A stretch of DNA of 64,000 nt. Origin: Schizophyllum amplum. Lineage: Eukaryota; Basidiomycota; Agaricomycetes; Agaricales; Schizophyllaceae. The first letter of the stretch is position 1. Each line of letters opens with the position of its first letter. The stretch is taken from contig VDMD01000002.1 of NCBI GenBank assembly GCA_007026445.1, positions 248,001-312,000 on the forward strand, given 5' to 3'. Shown here one piece after another: positions 32,920-44,942 of the stretch. The translations under genes and the position numbers were made by a program. The notes below the pieces were generated by a model. The model saw only the letters and a program-made list of their open reading frames with translations, ran no database searches and had not been told where the DNA came from.

Positions 32920-33750
32920 TTCCGCATCCTATGTATCTAAGCCTGACACTACCTCTATCTTACGCACTGTATTAGTTATGTATCATCATCCATCCAAGAG
33001 ACTTCAAGCTTTATCATCAGATTATTCGTTGGCGTGTTCTCTGCGCACACTAGCTACAGCGGGTTTCTCCGATGCCGCATTATAAATCGAAATGTATCTC
33101 ATATCCGCATGAGTTGGAGAGCTTCCGATGAGGGCGCTGTCCAGGATAGCCACTATTTCCATCGAAAATCGACCGAGACCTACAGTGGATATGGCTGCCA
33201 TAGCCGGTACTGCACTTGTAGTGCCGGCGAGCGACGTACTGGCTGCCAACGACATATGCTTATAGGTGTTTGTATTGGTAGGCGCACCTCGGGAGTTCCC
33301 GAACCATTGTTTATGCTGTCTCCATTTGGAACCACATTGTGCTCTCTCTTCCCCCCAACTCGCCCATGCCCACCGGCTATCCTCGATCTTGGTCGTTTGA
33401 GGGTTATGCACGCAACACATAGGCTTAATATCTGCGCAGGCACCTCTGCCCACGGCGGTCCAAACCGTCCGTATGAAGGACGCGACGTAAACATCGGTGT
33501 TTGTCAAGCGATGCCTGACCAGCAACTATGAGAATCAAAGCCTCGATTGAGGCGCCTGGATGCGTCTGATGTCAATGTCCGTCTGCGGCATGCTAAAACG
33601 ACAATGGCTCAAGGTATCGCTCAGCAGGTGCGTTGACCTCTTCATTGTCAGTGGGTCTACGCTCATGTATGTTACCAAGCCTGTTTGTGTTCTGTGACCG
33701 ACTCACGATGGTCGAGTTCCATCAGCTGTCTTAACGGGTCCTCTCTGTAT
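32920..33750. other. Intergenic region
   Basis: 831 bp. A 167-codon minus-strand frame (33525-33022) starts with a non-ATG codon and shows no family likeness, so I do not call it. Nothing else is recognised. Confidence 0.35.
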
Positions 33751-34828
33751 ATGTACCTCATGGAGCCACTCGCGGACCGGGCAGGACGAGCAACGAACCT
33801 TGACATGGCGCGGCACCCTAACTTTCAATACCCACTAGAACCCCAGCTGCGCGCCATATACGAACATCCGTACGCTACAGGGGCGTGCCGCGCCTTCTGC
33901 AAGTACGCCGAGATCGACCGTGATCACTGGGATGAATATATGTACGGAAGAGGCAGCCATATTCAGGTGCGTGGCTCTCGCTTGCAAACGTTCATGTTCT
34001 TACCAGTCTCAGGGGATTGCGGAGCCTTCGTGCGATTCACTTCAAGTTCCTTCGATACTTCAAGATACCCCCTTCATCATACGTCCTCCACTGTGCTGTG
34101 GTAGAGATGACTGCGACATCTGTACGCCCACTCTTCTTGTGGGCGGCATGTTTGGTTCTTGGACTGCGCCTATCGGTGATCCTCCATCAATTCAACAACC
34201 ATTTCCGCCAACTTCGATTCTGGAAACGCCCTCCTCTACTGTAGACTCGGGATGCAAGGCAGACTCCAATGTTCATCGTCCGATCGCGGAGGCCAATGTG
34301 CCATACCCATCTCTTGGGGTCGCAAAGCACGTCGATGCTCTGCAACAAGACGGTGCAGTGCAACCGGACGACAAAGTCAATGATATTTTACTTCTGCAAT
34401 TCGACAAATTCGTACGCGTCATGCGGTGGCTCGAGGAAGTCGAAAGTACTCCTGAACTTCCAGTCGATAACCAGCCGACTATACCGGCGATGAAGGAAGA
34501 GCATGAATTCGATCAGGAACTCGTCAATTTTGCGGGTTATGAAGGCCTGTATACGCTGGACAGCGTCGACGACGCGTCAACAGAGCGGTCGAATTCTGAT
34601 CCTGGCGACGAGTCGACCAACGAGGACGGTGCCACCGAGGCCCACCCTCTCGATCCAGAGCCAGAGCCATTTAACATGATCACGCGATATCCTCCGCGGC
34701 CCATGTACTTCGTCCTTTGGCAGCCTTCCACGCCTGAACCAACCTATACCCAAGTTCAGAAGGATTTCAAGGAGTTGACGAGACAGGCGGAGCGTGCCTT
34801 GGCTGTTGCTGGTTACCCTCTGTGTTAG
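33751..34828 (+). CDS. Hypothetical acidic protein
   Basis: Exons 33751-33966 and 34013-34828 (46-nt intron) give 343 aa, starting at MYLMEPLADRAGRA. The middle has a small Cys cluster (CCGRDDCDIC) that could bind a metal. The C-terminal half is acidic (DDASTERSNSDPGDESTNEDGA) and ends with a short aromatic/charged region (FVLWQPSTPEPTYTQVQKDF). No known domain, signal peptide or membrane helix is recognised. The second exon is uninterrupted, which supports real coding. It may be lineage-specific. Confidence 0.5.
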
Positions 34829-35295
34829 TTATGCAGCGCTGGTCGCTGCATCTACCATCGCTCGCATGCCATCCCGTCGGCAGTGTACTTATAGTAAACA
34901 GGTAGTCCGCGATAATTGATGTTGTGCCCCTTCCCCAGTACCACTGAATGATTATGTAAGTATGGCAGCCGTGCGCGTCTAGGATTGGCAATCACGGGGT
35001 CTCCTTCTCAACTTGGCAGCTTCACATGATTGATCAATTCTACAGGTGCGCTCTTCTACTGCTGTGGTGGCCAGAATGCTGTTCTGGGCGCCTAATACAG
35101 CTTCATTACTGTCTGCGCGCCTATGATACATGACGCCTTATCGACTTACAGCATGCCGCCGCACCGCCTCCACGTCAAAGCCAGGTGCCCCTGCACGGTA
35201 CTTCTACTGCGCGATTGCGCGTCGACAAGTGTCTTCCGCCCACCGTCGAGACTTGTCTACGCTCTCTATTATAACAATCATCGCCTACATCGCAG
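34829..35295. other. Intergenic region
   Basis: 467 bp upstream of a membrane-protein gene. It may contain part of that gene's 5' leader; nothing specific is recognised. Confidence 0.3.
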
Positions 35296-37261
35296 ATGCG
35301 AATATGCAGATCATCTCGCAAGTGTGCGTGCCCACGCATCGCTCTAGTCCCGCTTGCTCATCCGCATCTGCCGCAGCCCAATAGCTGTATTGTCCATCTC
35401 ACTCGGTGGACTCTTTCCTCTTGCTCAGGCTGCAATCAGCTTTGACAAGTGTCTGGATGGCATCAGGAAGGGACCCGCCATCGACGGCGTCACCGACAAC
35501 CACGGCCATCCTATGCAGCCGTTCCCCACATGCGCCTCGGAGACGCCATTCTGCAATGCGACTGCCCTCACTTACGACCTCTGCATCGACCGGTGCGGAC
35601 ACGGGCCGGTACCTTTCTCCTGGGGGCCGTTCTCACAGCAGTTCGGCGCATGGCTTCTGCCGTGGCTCGCCCTCGTTTCGCAGCTTCCCTTCGGCTCGCG
35701 GTACCGCCCGGACGACGTGATGGCCATGCTGCTAACCGTCGGCTCTCCCGCACTAGCTGCGTATACACTCGTCCTCAACGTCCTCAATGCTCGCTGGATC
35801 GCGCGGCGTCTCGCTGGTGCACGCTACCCGAATGCGCGGCTTGCAGCACGTGCACTCAACCATCTGCAACAGGCGGCGCTCAAGGTGGACGCCACTGGCG
35901 GTCGCCTCGCTGCGTTGGTTGTGCTACATCACAACGATGGCTGGTGGGAGGAGCTCGCGCGCTTGCTGGAGTACAAGCGCACGTGGTCCATGGTCGCCGT
36001 GGCGAACGTTCTGTGGGTCGTCGCGGCTTTCGTATTGACAATCGTGAACGCCTTCTCCGCAATCGAGTGGAAGGCGAACTCCGAGGGGCAGGCGGTCGGC
36101 GCGCTCTGGCTCTGGCTACTGCCAGTAACCGTCGGATGGATGCAGATCTCACCGCGATGCGAGTATCCGCGCCTGCGAGATGCGATGCGGAAGGCGAATC
36201 GGCGAGCATACGTCGCAACGGAAGATGGGACTGTGGTCGCTGCAGACGCCTTATCCGAGCGACGAGGTATTTCGTTTCATGAGGACGGTAGCCGAGACAC
36301 GCTGTTCGACGATGAGCAATGCACGGCGCCGATTTTCAGCTACGCGCGCGTCTTTTCCTGGGCTCGTGCTGCAGAGGATGTCGCGTCGGCGTTCACCGCG
36401 GCGAGCGAGAACGCGACGAGGCGCATTCCTGTGTCCAGCGATAGAACTTGGACGTCGGCCTCCGATAAAGGACACGGAAAGCTGGCGGCAACAGTTCATC
36501 CTGACAATCGAGAAGGCCGGGTGGACGAGGTCGCCACATATTGCTCAAGCGTCAAAGCTGGTGACCCTCGCGGGAATACTGTTTGGACCCGGATCGCGGT
36601 GGCCTCCCTGGCCTCCCTCGGCCTGCAATGGGCGACAACAGGTGCTGCTTTGATGATTGTCATGGGTGCACCGACTGTCGGTGGGTACTTTAGCCTACGG
36701 CAGAGAAGCTGAACGCTCACTTCAGTGGTAGGGTTCAGCTGCCGCTCTGGCACGTATCTGATGTACGGTCAGTGTCGACCTTCCTGTCGCTTCCGGCGCG
36801 TTGGCCTGACAAACGAGTTTGCAGGGGTCATGTCTACGGTTGTTTGGATTTGCATGGTCCTCTCAAGTATCCTTGCGGATCATGCGTTGCCGCGTCCCGT
36901 ATCTGCAAACAGGATGGCCGAAATGGGCCCCTCCGCTTCAACGGTCGTCTTCTCGCCCCCTCAATGGTTATTGACGCAGCTCTCCCTCGCTCTGCGCCGA
37001 GCTGGCAAAACCCTCGCTATAATGAACAGTGGTTGGGTCGTTATAACGTGCGTCATGCAGTTCAGCAACCTCTTCCGAAGTTGTTATTGCAGCGGCTGCG
37101 TCTTGAGTCTCGGGAAACGGTTCGCATACGTTGTGATGTCGCTGAATCCGGAAGATATTCCAGCGCTGAAGAGAGCTTGGATAGGCGGGATCGCACTTTC
37201 TACAGTGAGCACAGGGGCTTTCATGTTTTTCCTCTATCTCTGTATGGACTCGGATAACTAG
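35296..37261 (+). CDS. Secretory-pathway multi-pass membrane protein, unknown
   Basis: Exons 35296-35321, 35377-36680, 36726-36767 and 36825-37261 give 602 aa. The short first exon (MRICRSSR) joins AVLSISLGGLFPLAQA to form a signal peptide. A Cys-rich luminal head follows (DKCLDG ... CASETPFCNAT ... CIDRCGHG), then about seven hydrophobic helices (for example WLLPWLALVSQLPFG, MVAVANVLWVVAAFVLTIV, GALWLWLLPVTVGWM, STVVWICMVLSSILA, AWIGGIALSTVSTGAFMFFL). Proteins of this plan are common and uncharacterised in Agaricomycetes. The motif GFSCRSGTYLMYG spans an intron. A transporter or receptor role is possible but not shown. Confidence 0.65.
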
Positions 37262-37624
37262 GGATGATTTTTGGTTGGATCTTGTGCGCCTAGAAAAAGC
37301 AATATCGGCTCTCGGAATCGAACGGCCACATATCTCCCACGAGAGGGATAAGACAGTGCTTAGGGACTCGAATAGTAACTTTACGTAGAAGCAGAGGCTG
37401 TTTTCCACGATAAAAAATGATGTGCACAGGTCAAGGACAGGCGAGTCTCGAGTCAATAAAATCTGAGAACTGTTTGCTTGGGAACTCCAACACTTGGTCA
37501 GGTGGAGGCTGGGTGGAGGTCAGGCAGAAGGGACATGACGTTGTGCCAAACACGTACAAAGTCACTGTCATTGTTCTCTCCCTTCATCCTCGAACGCGAC
37601 GCGACGCGTGTCCCGTTGGCCGTC
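37262..37624. other. Intergenic region
   Basis: 363 bp. A stretch on the minus strand near 37290-37400 has a TTCGA T-loop-like word and a T-run, but it does not fold as a tRNA. Otherwise it is the Chs5 5' region. Confidence 0.35.
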
Positions 37625-39191
37625 ATGACCACCAAAACGCCCGACAGCTTCACGTTTACGGTGGGCAAGCTAGGTGAATGAGGGCGCTCCGCTGAACAGC
37701 TCACCGTGGACCTGACATTATGCCTCGTAGATGCTGGAATGGCGGTAAGCGCGTACGCGTGTCCTGGGAGAACGGTGTAACCCACACTTTCGATAGATCT
37801 TGCTGGGGGAGCGGGCTCATTTGATTGAGTTCCCGTCTGTGCTGCTGCCCCCAGGAGCAACAGCGGGCTCCATAGTCAACATTGCTGTTTACCAGAACCA
37901 CGCGGAAGAGAAGCGACGCGACGAAGAGTTCTGGTCACTGCAGCACGCTATCACAGAGGAGTTTGGCATGCGCTCGCCCGAGCCGCCTGACCTGCAGGTG
38001 CGTGACCCGCTCTTCCGCCGTTCTCTCCATCCTGACGAGGGCTGGCAGGTTCGCAACGTAACGCAGACATCCGTCACCCTGGAGTGGCCGTCCATCAAGC
38101 TGGCGACAGCGCGTCTGCGGTCCCTCGACATCTATCGCAACGGGCAGAGGCTTGCCGCGATACCCTCCGCGCTCACGAACACGTCGACGAAACTCTCGGG
38201 CCTCGAGCTCGACTCTGAATACACCTTCCAGCTCGTGCTGCGCACCTCCGCAGGCACGTATCCGTCCAATGTTGTCAACGTGCACACACACACCATGACC
38301 GATACCTCTGGCATCTCCGTCTGCTTCGGTACCGTGGAGGACCCCGCGTTGTTTGAGGCCAGCAAGGAGGCGCTGCAGGAGATGGGCGCTCGGTGGAGCG
38401 ACAAGATCCAGATCGACACAACACACTTTGTATGCACGACGCCAGCTACGACGCCCGCCGGGGCGCAGGCGAGCGGAAGCAACGTCCCGACCAACGCACC
38501 CGGCATTGAGTACCAGCGCGCGCTGCAGCTGAGCATACCCGTGGTGCAGCCGCAATGGATTCTCGCCTGTCATTCGAACAAAAGGTACGCATATACGCGC
38601 TTTGTGATACTGCAGAAACATAACGCACGGCATAGGATGATTCCTATTGGCAAGTTCTACCTCGGCGCCGACCCCCCACCGCCCACGGGCCCCTACTCGC
38701 GACCCCAATCTATGTCGCAAGTCAACGTCAAGTCACCAGCAAGCCCCCACGCAAGCCGCGCGTCTATGCCCGCGCCCGCACGCACGCCCGACAACGCCTC
38801 GCCATTCGTGAACCAAGGGCCGCAATCCCCGATACAGCGCACGCCGCCGCAGCCCATCGCGGAGGAGCCCGCGGAGGGCGGCGAGCGCTCCCGGCCGCTG
38901 AGCCAGGACAGCGCACACAAGCGGAGCGGGACGATGAACCGCGAGTTCAAGTTCCCGACGCCGGTGTCCTCGCCGGTCGTCACGCAGCACCCGATGCCGA
39001 TGGGGCTGGGCGCGGAGGCGGCGGCGGCGGAAGAGTCGGGGCGGGGGTCACCGCGGAACACGTTGGGCGGGTCGATGTCGAGGATAGAGGTGCCGCCGCC
39101 GCCGCCAGTGGAGAAGGAGCCGTCGACGGGGGCGGAGCCAGAGGGGGACGGGAATGATGATGTGGGCGCGACGGTGGAGATTCCGTTGTAG
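37625..39191 (+). CDS. CHS5: Chs5, exomer scaffold (FN3-BRCT)
   Basis: Exons 37625-37673, 37731-37744, 37797-37997, 38049-38584 and 38636-39191 give 451 aa. The N terminus ([27 protein letters not shown]) is the conserved Chs5 dimerisation/Arf1-binding start; the DAGMA part comes from a 14-nt exon. A fibronectin-III domain follows (VRNVTQTSVTLEW ... LELDSEYTFQLVLRTSAG), then a BRCT domain (ISVCFGTVEDPALFEASKEA ... VQPQWILACHSNKR). The tail is Pro/Ser-rich and disordered. Exomer carries chitin synthase III and other cargo from the trans-Golgi to the plasma membrane. Two 51-nt introns (37998-38048, 38585-38635) are in frame and stop-free, so a naive ORF reads through them. Confidence 0.9.
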
Positions 39192-40855
39192 TTGCTGGTT
39201 GTCTTCGCTAAGTGTTCGGCCCTGGATTGGCTTGCCTTACTGATATTTTTGCCGTTGTGTAATACATGGAGTGTTCATGGACGGGACATGCGCTGGATGT
39301 CTTTGAGTGGTTGGCCGGGAGGCCGCAGCCACGCAGCGTGCTAAGCACGGCCACCGCTGAACATCACATTGCGTAGACGTGCATACTAGCCAGTACAAAA
39401 GTCGCAGGGCTGGTCGCTTCCACCGAATTTGCACTGGTCTGCGCACAATGAGTCTGTACGGAGAAGTTAGCGATCTTGGTACCAGGGGTGTCCAGAGTTT
39501 TGATCAGGAATCAGGCCCAGGGAGAAGTCCGTCAGCTCAGGTCGCGCGACGTAGTGCCAGGTCAATCTTCAGTTCATTTCTCGGGAAATGAACGACTCTG
39601 ATTCAGCGACATCGAGCCAGATACAGACGGAAGAATTCGAAGTCGTTTCAATTTCTGAAAATCCAGGATTCTGACCTGAAAGTTGTGAAATTTACGAATG
39701 CCTCCCGAATGAGAATCGCAGCCCACCGCACGAAGTCGAAAATCTGACGCTGACCAACTTGCGCGCCAGCCACCGTGAGAAAGGCAAACTGCCGACTGTA
39801 AAAGGAAGGCGCCTGGTGCTCTGAGTTTCTTCGCTACTTCCACCATGTGCATGCCCTACCGCTCCTTTGACTGAGGCTCTTCGACGTTCGTGCAGCAAAA
39901 TCCCATGAAGAGGGTGGACGGAGTGCCGTTGTCCGGGCCCTGCGTTGAGAGTCGCTCAACGCTCCCTTGTGGGATGTTCACGGAGGTGCGTGCAAGCTTT
40001 CTCCCTCTAGCACCCAGTTTTCTCACCGGCCTCTCAGCATCGTGGGCAACGACGGGTCTCCCGATAGTTTTACCGCGTGGCTCTGTGGCGACGATGCCGT
40101 CAGCCGCAATGTACGCGCTGGCACACGGTCATGGTCGGCACGCGCTAACAGCCTCAGTGTTGCCGGGCCCCCCATCCCCCATCTCATGCTTGTCAGCTCT
40201 CGCTACTCCCGGTCGTCCACAGTGTCACGGTAGGCATGTAGCTCAGTGTATTCAGTAGTAGTACTAGTATAGCAGTATGCAATGCACATTCTTTGACACC
40301 TCCCTTCGCGCTATCGAAAACCCGGCTCAGAATCAAGATACGAAGAAGAAGAAGAAAAGTATCGTCGCGCCAGGTGCCGCCAGAACAAGCCAGATAATTG
40401 TGCTGAAACACTTGGAAAAGAGGAACGATCTCGCGCGACCTCGCGCGATGTGGCGCGAAATGTCATAGTGCGTGCATTGGCGACATCGTACCATATCGAG
40501 ACCAAACTATATTTCCCTATCTCGCGCGACCTGAGCTGACGGACTTCTCCCTGGGAATCAGGAACTATAAGAGCGCCTCCTGTATGTAGGCAGGACATGA
40601 CGCATGAGAAATTGGGATGGACGAGTCGGAGAAAGTGCTCGAAAGTTCAACAATATGCACGTGAATGAGTCTGACGCAGTGCTGTCTCCGTCACGTGAGA
40701 ATCAACGCGACGCGCCACTTCACTTTACGTCTGCTTGGCGCGTCGCGCCGCATATAAAGCTGCGTCCCTGACGACCGGCTCTCTCACTGACCACCATCAC
40801 TATCTCCTCGTCCTTGCTCACTTCCACTGCTCTTCCCTCCCCCCCCTCTATCGCA
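39192..40855. other. Intergenic region carrying a TIR element
   Basis: The gap between Chs5 and the next gene is filled mainly by the TIR element at 39516-40555. Outside it, 40751-40760 (CATATAAAGC) is a TATA box about 100 bp upstream of the ATG at 40856. Confidence 0.5.
39509..40562. mobile_element. Non-autonomous DNA transposon with 34-bp TIRs and 7-bp TSD
   Basis: A perfect 34-bp inverted repeat bounds the element at 39516-39549 and 40522-40555, with outer ends CCCAGGG / CCCTGGG. Directly outside both ends is the same 7-mer AATCAGG (39509-39515 and 40556-40562), a target-site duplication. The element proper is 1,040 bp. It carries no transposase-like ORF, so it must be mobilised in trans. 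The right sub-terminal part repeats TCGCGCGA several times (40420-40530). TSD size and TIR do not clearly name a superfamily; hAT and P elements make 8-bp and Mutator-like elements 8-11-bp duplications. Perfect TIRs and TSD suggest a young insertion. Confidence 0.85.
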
Positions 40856-41766
40856 ATGCAGAGCACTCTGGACACCTCTATTGTCGGCGCGAAGGTACGT
40901 GAGAACGTCTCGGCGCGTGCGATGAGTCTTTCCCAATGCGTCTACTGCATTGAAGTTCCCTTTGTCTTCTTGTGACTAGTCTCCCCCGTAGCTCACGCTG
41001 ATTTATGTCCCACAGCGCCCCCTCGAAAGCGACGCGTCGAACGCTGCCCCCGCTGCCAAGCAGCCGAAGACAACGAAGGCTGCAGCGCGCAAGTCAGCCG
41101 CGGTAGGCTTCTGCAGTCTCAACAAGAAGGACTTCGGAGACACGATCAAGGAATGCTTCAGGTACGTCTTGCTATTGACGCGTTGAGGTCCACATTCCCC
41201 CAGCATTCCCCCTGACATATCCTTCGTACGCACGTCCCCCGATCATCGCAGCGATAGTCCCCTCCCAATTACTTGCGTCCCTATCCGCTACACTCCTTCA
41301 CATCTCCGACCTGTTGCGCATCGGCTTGACGCGCTTCACGAGCGGCGGACCTGTATGCTGATCGCAACCCTCAGACTGGAGAAGTACGACGTGCAACGTA
41401 TGACGTTCACGGTACGCAGCACAGCGTGTTCGCTGTCCTTATTCTGATATCTCCTCAGGTTCAAATGGACGTCCACTTCTTCCGCAACTTCTTCGTCGCT
41501 CCTGGCACTATGATCGTCCCTCCAGGTAAGCCAACGAGTCCCTCCGCCCACGTTTCCTCCCGGCTCTTGCTCACAACATTCCTCCCCCAGCGTATGATGA
41601 GACTACGCCCGTCGTAGTCGCCACTCTCGGCAACCGAGCCGCAGGCGAGACGTTCGGCGTTAGCAAGATCAAGAACGGCAACCGCATGAAGACCGTCAAC
41701 TTGTCTCTCATGACTGTTGTCTTCTACCCTCCCACCCAACAGGCTCAAGTCTGGGTCAGCATCTAG
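40856..41766 (+). CDS. Small hypothetical protein
   Basis: Exons 40856-40894, 41016-41161, 41375-41411, 41459-41525 and 41591-41766 join in frame to 154 aa. The N-terminal third is basic and Ala/Lys-rich (AAKQPKTTKAAARKSA), possibly a nuclear signal. The rest (QMDVHFFRNFFVAPGTMIVP, GETFGVSKIKNGNRMKTVNL, LMTVVFYPPTQQAQVWVSI) alternates beta-type segments. A strong TATA box and TC-rich leader suggest good expression. Introns of 120 and 213 nt are longer than usual here, so the third exon is the weakest. No family is recognised. Confidence 0.45.
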
Positions 41767-41998
41767 GGTAACCCTTGACCTTCCAATGAATCTACCACTA
41801 TCGTAAGCTTCCCCTTCCTGCTGTGCACATCCTGGCGCTGACCCCGACGTCAGTTGTTCTTGAATCCCTTGCTGTATAACAGCGTCTTTGTATCCTTATT
41901 CTGCTTCATCTTCTCCCACATCGTCTCCTGGTTACACATATCCTGTAGACGATCGCCCTGATGTACATACATACAATATATCCAAACCTATTGTGCAG

Positions 41999-44942
41999 CT
42001 AGATCCCAAATCCCTCCATTTGCGTGCCCATCAACGTATCCCGCTGAGCGAGCGCATGAACGTCCGTATACAGCCATTGTTCCCAGTGCGATATGTTCAC
42101 GGTCATGTCGTGTAGCCCTTCGGTATAGATGCTTTCTTGCGGTGGTATCCAACCCGGCATGTCCCAAGAAGCTTCGAACGGCGCAGACGCAGTTCCTGCA
42201 GTTTCCCTCGACGAGCAAACGGAAGGGAGACCATCCATCGACATCCCCGGGCCCTGCACTCGTGATCGTAGCTTGGCGAGCTCTGCGTCGATGGCGGGTA
42301 TGGCGTCCAGGCGCTCGAGGCCGATGAACGAACTGAACTGGATCAGATCGCGCAATCTGGACGCAGTTTCGGTCAGCATTGAGCCAGAGTCCGAGGCCAG
42401 CCAACGTGAGCTAGTAGCTAAAGAGCTCAGCCACGCACCTCACAAGTGTCTCCACACGCTCCTCCGCACTGACGCGATAAATGCCATCCTCCGGATAGCC
42501 GTCCTCCTCCGTCCCGCTCTCGATGAGCACGCCCACCCAAGCCTCGAACCCGCTCGGCTGGTTGAGCCCGAGCCAATGCGGCGCGATCACAATATGCATG
42601 TCCTTTGTCATGTCCACCACGGCGCGCACCGCGAGGGCGCGGGCGCGCGCGGCGAGCTGCGCGGCGAGGCTTCTTCCCCCACTGATGTAAGAAGTATTCC
42701 CTCCTCCCCCATCCTTACCCCCAGCCCTCACCCCACTTACACCGGCCCTCGTCCCCAACGCCCTCCCCAGCGCCAGCACCAGCGCACAGTGCGCGAGCGC
42801 GTTCGTGTGGAGGCAGTACCGCAGGCCGGGCCCGGCGACGAGGTCGCGGGCGAAGTGGCGGAAGCGGGTGAGGTGGGCGTGGTGGTGCTCGGCGGCGGAG
42901 AGGAGGCGGAGGACGGCGAGGTCGTCGGCGGGCGGGCAATGGCGGAGGGGGACTGGGGGCAAAAGGTGGTGAGTTGGGGAGGTGAGTGGGCGGGTAGTCG
43001 GGGAGATGGAAGGCGGAAAGGGGGGAGGCGGGGAGATGGGGAGATGGGGCGGGGAGGCGGGGAGTAGGTCGAGGAGAGGTGTAGATTTGGGAATGAGTGA
43101 GAACGGGGAGCAGGGCAGTAGGTGAAAATGGGGAGGGGAAATCGGAAAGAAGAGAACGGCGGCGCACCTGCGACCAACGTCTCGACCGCGTCGCGGATGA
43201 TGCGGATGCAGCGCGCGGTTACTGTGGTTTATTGTAAGTATCTCGCTGTGCAGACTAGACGGATCTCGTCGTGTAGACCAGATGGATCTCGTCGTGTAGA
43301 CCGGACGGATTTCGCTGTTTCGCTGTGTATACTGAACGGAACGAATCTCGTCGTGTATACCAGACGAAATCTCGCTGTCATGTAGACTAGACTGGCACAC
43401 TTACTTGCTTTCACAAGCTGAAAGATGTACATATCTTGGGGAAGACGTGTCCTTTGCTCAAACGCGTCCTCCAAGGACATCGGTTCCGGGCCGCATATCA
43501 GGAGCTCGTCGAAGGTCGAGCTGGGTGCGTGAGGTAAGCTCGATCAGGCGGGATAGCGAGGCGGGTGAAGTGGTGCGAGTGAGAATTTGAGGCGGAACGA
43601 GGAGGTAGACGAGAGGTGGCGGGATGCAGATTGTGATTTGTGGCGGGGTGAGGATAAGAGGGTGCTGTCGTGAATATGTGGGGCTACACGTACAAAGGCA
43701 GACTCTTCCCGTTCTTGATAGAGTAGTAGGCCATCAGCAGCTGCAAGTAAAATACATAAATATAAAAAGCAGACGTGAGGAGGGAGAAAAAAAATCAGTA
43801 TATATTCAGCATCCTTGAAGGAGAACCAGCACAACCCACCATAGATCCCCGCATCTGTAAGACCGTGATATCTCGCTCAGAGACTTCATTTCTCTCGATG
43901 ATTGGGTCGAGGGGTGCGCGCTCAGAGAGCGTACGCAGTTGCCAGACAAAGGCGGTCGCCCAGGGGACATCGCTGGTCGGCTTGTAGACTAAGTGACTTC
44001 ATTAGGGGCGACATGTCGAAAGACCAACGGACGCTCACCCCCGTCCAAGAACGAGAGCAGAAAGCACGAAGAGGCGTTCTCGCGCGACGCCAGCGACGTG
44101 ATCCCGTCCTGATGCGCCTGCCTTACCGCCTCCCCATACAGCTGCGCGCACATCGTCTTCCGCCGCCTCCCGAGCTCACGCGTCTCGGGCGCGCCCATGC
44201 TTGCGGTGGTGACGCTCTCCCACCTGAGGTGCGCGTCGGAGAAGCGGTGCCCGGCGGCGTCGTGCCCGACATAGGCGGGGTCGACGGAGACGAGGGAGGC
44301 GGTGGCGAGGAGGCAGAAGGAGAGGACGCGCTCTTGCGGGGGGAGGAGGTGGATGTCCCAGCCGCAGGTTTCTATATGGGATTGGTATACTTCGAGGGAG
44401 AGGATGGGGCAGGCGGAGGGGAGCATAAGGGAGAAGACTGGATGGAGGTATTCAATTGATTTGTGTGACCGCGATGAGGGTGCAGCGACGCACTTCTGAT
44501 GGCATCCTGGACAAGCCTGGCGGGGATGGCTTGTAGGGAGCTGATGAGGGGGGAGGATATGTCTGTTCTAGATTCTGTTCGGAGCGCAACAGTGTTGCTG
44601 TGGAGTGGGCTGGCGCTGTCTTTGCTGTTGCCATACTTCTCTTGATTCGAAGCAGCCTGCAGTGCTCGCTTGGCGAGTGCCTTTGCGCCTGTGCCTCGGG
44701 TCTTCCTTGGAAGAACTGTGGTTGTGCAACTACGTATGTAGGATAAGTTCTATGTTTCGACGGACCTTGCGGAGAACGTACTCCCGACCCTTTTCGATAC
44801 AGCGTGGGCACGGTTTTCCGTCCGTCTGGGGGTGACAAATCACGCGTTTCGCCTTGCAGTAATCGCATGCTCGCTTCTTCCTCTTGGTCGCTGAGTCGTC
44901 TGCCGGAGAGTCCTCTACCGGAGACTTCTCAAACGCTTCCAT
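41999..44942 (-). CDS. Zn2Cys6 transcription factor A
   Basis: Nine exons on the minus strand: 44942-44782, 44729-44494, 44437-44039, 43988-43840, 43740-43694, 43520-43405, 43221-43168, 42952-42439 and 42356-41999; 677 aa. The N-terminal zinc cluster is CDYCKAKRVIC-x8-CPRCIEKGRDC (C-x2-C-x6-C-x8-C-x2-C-x6-C), with the last Cys supplied by exon 2, followed by a basic linker. The rest aligns along its length with the divergent neighbour at 45147-47519, including LLICGPEPMSLEDAF, CIRIIRDAVETL and LRDLIQFSSFIGLERLDAI. Five introns occupy equivalent places, but four of them here have grown to 99, 173, 183 and 215 nt. It is a nuclear regulator; targets are unknown. Confidence 0.82.
43238..43400. 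repeat. Minisatellite inside an intron of factor A
   Basis: Imperfect tandem units of about 22-26 bp built on ATCTCGTCGTGTAGACCAGA and GGATTTCGCTGT fill most of the intron 43222-43404. The equivalent intron of the sister gene is 56 nt and has no repeat. Confidence 0.7.

Larger units (their letters stand above)
30950..32935 (+). repeat. Inverted ~2-kb segmental duplication, left copy
   Basis: This segment (promoter plus BED-like gene 2) aligns by eye with the reverse complement of 61590-63560. Long blocks upstream are nearly identical (for example around 31571-31690); the left edge fades near 30950 and the right edge just after the stop codon at 32919. Coding divergence is modest, with a gained glutamine/glutamate tract in this copy. 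Confidence 0.7.

Noticed and set aside
33022..33525. 167-codon open frame on the minus strand
   Set aside because: It has no ATG start at its 5' end, no family likeness and no splice support; it lies in an intergenic region.
37290..37400. Possible tRNA (TTCGA T-loop word and T-run on the minus strand)
   Set aside because: The T-arm and acceptor stems do not pair and no D-arm is visible.
42411..43400. Single 329-codon minus-strand ORF
   Set aside because: It reads through two introns of Zn2Cys6 factor A; only parts of it match the sister gene.
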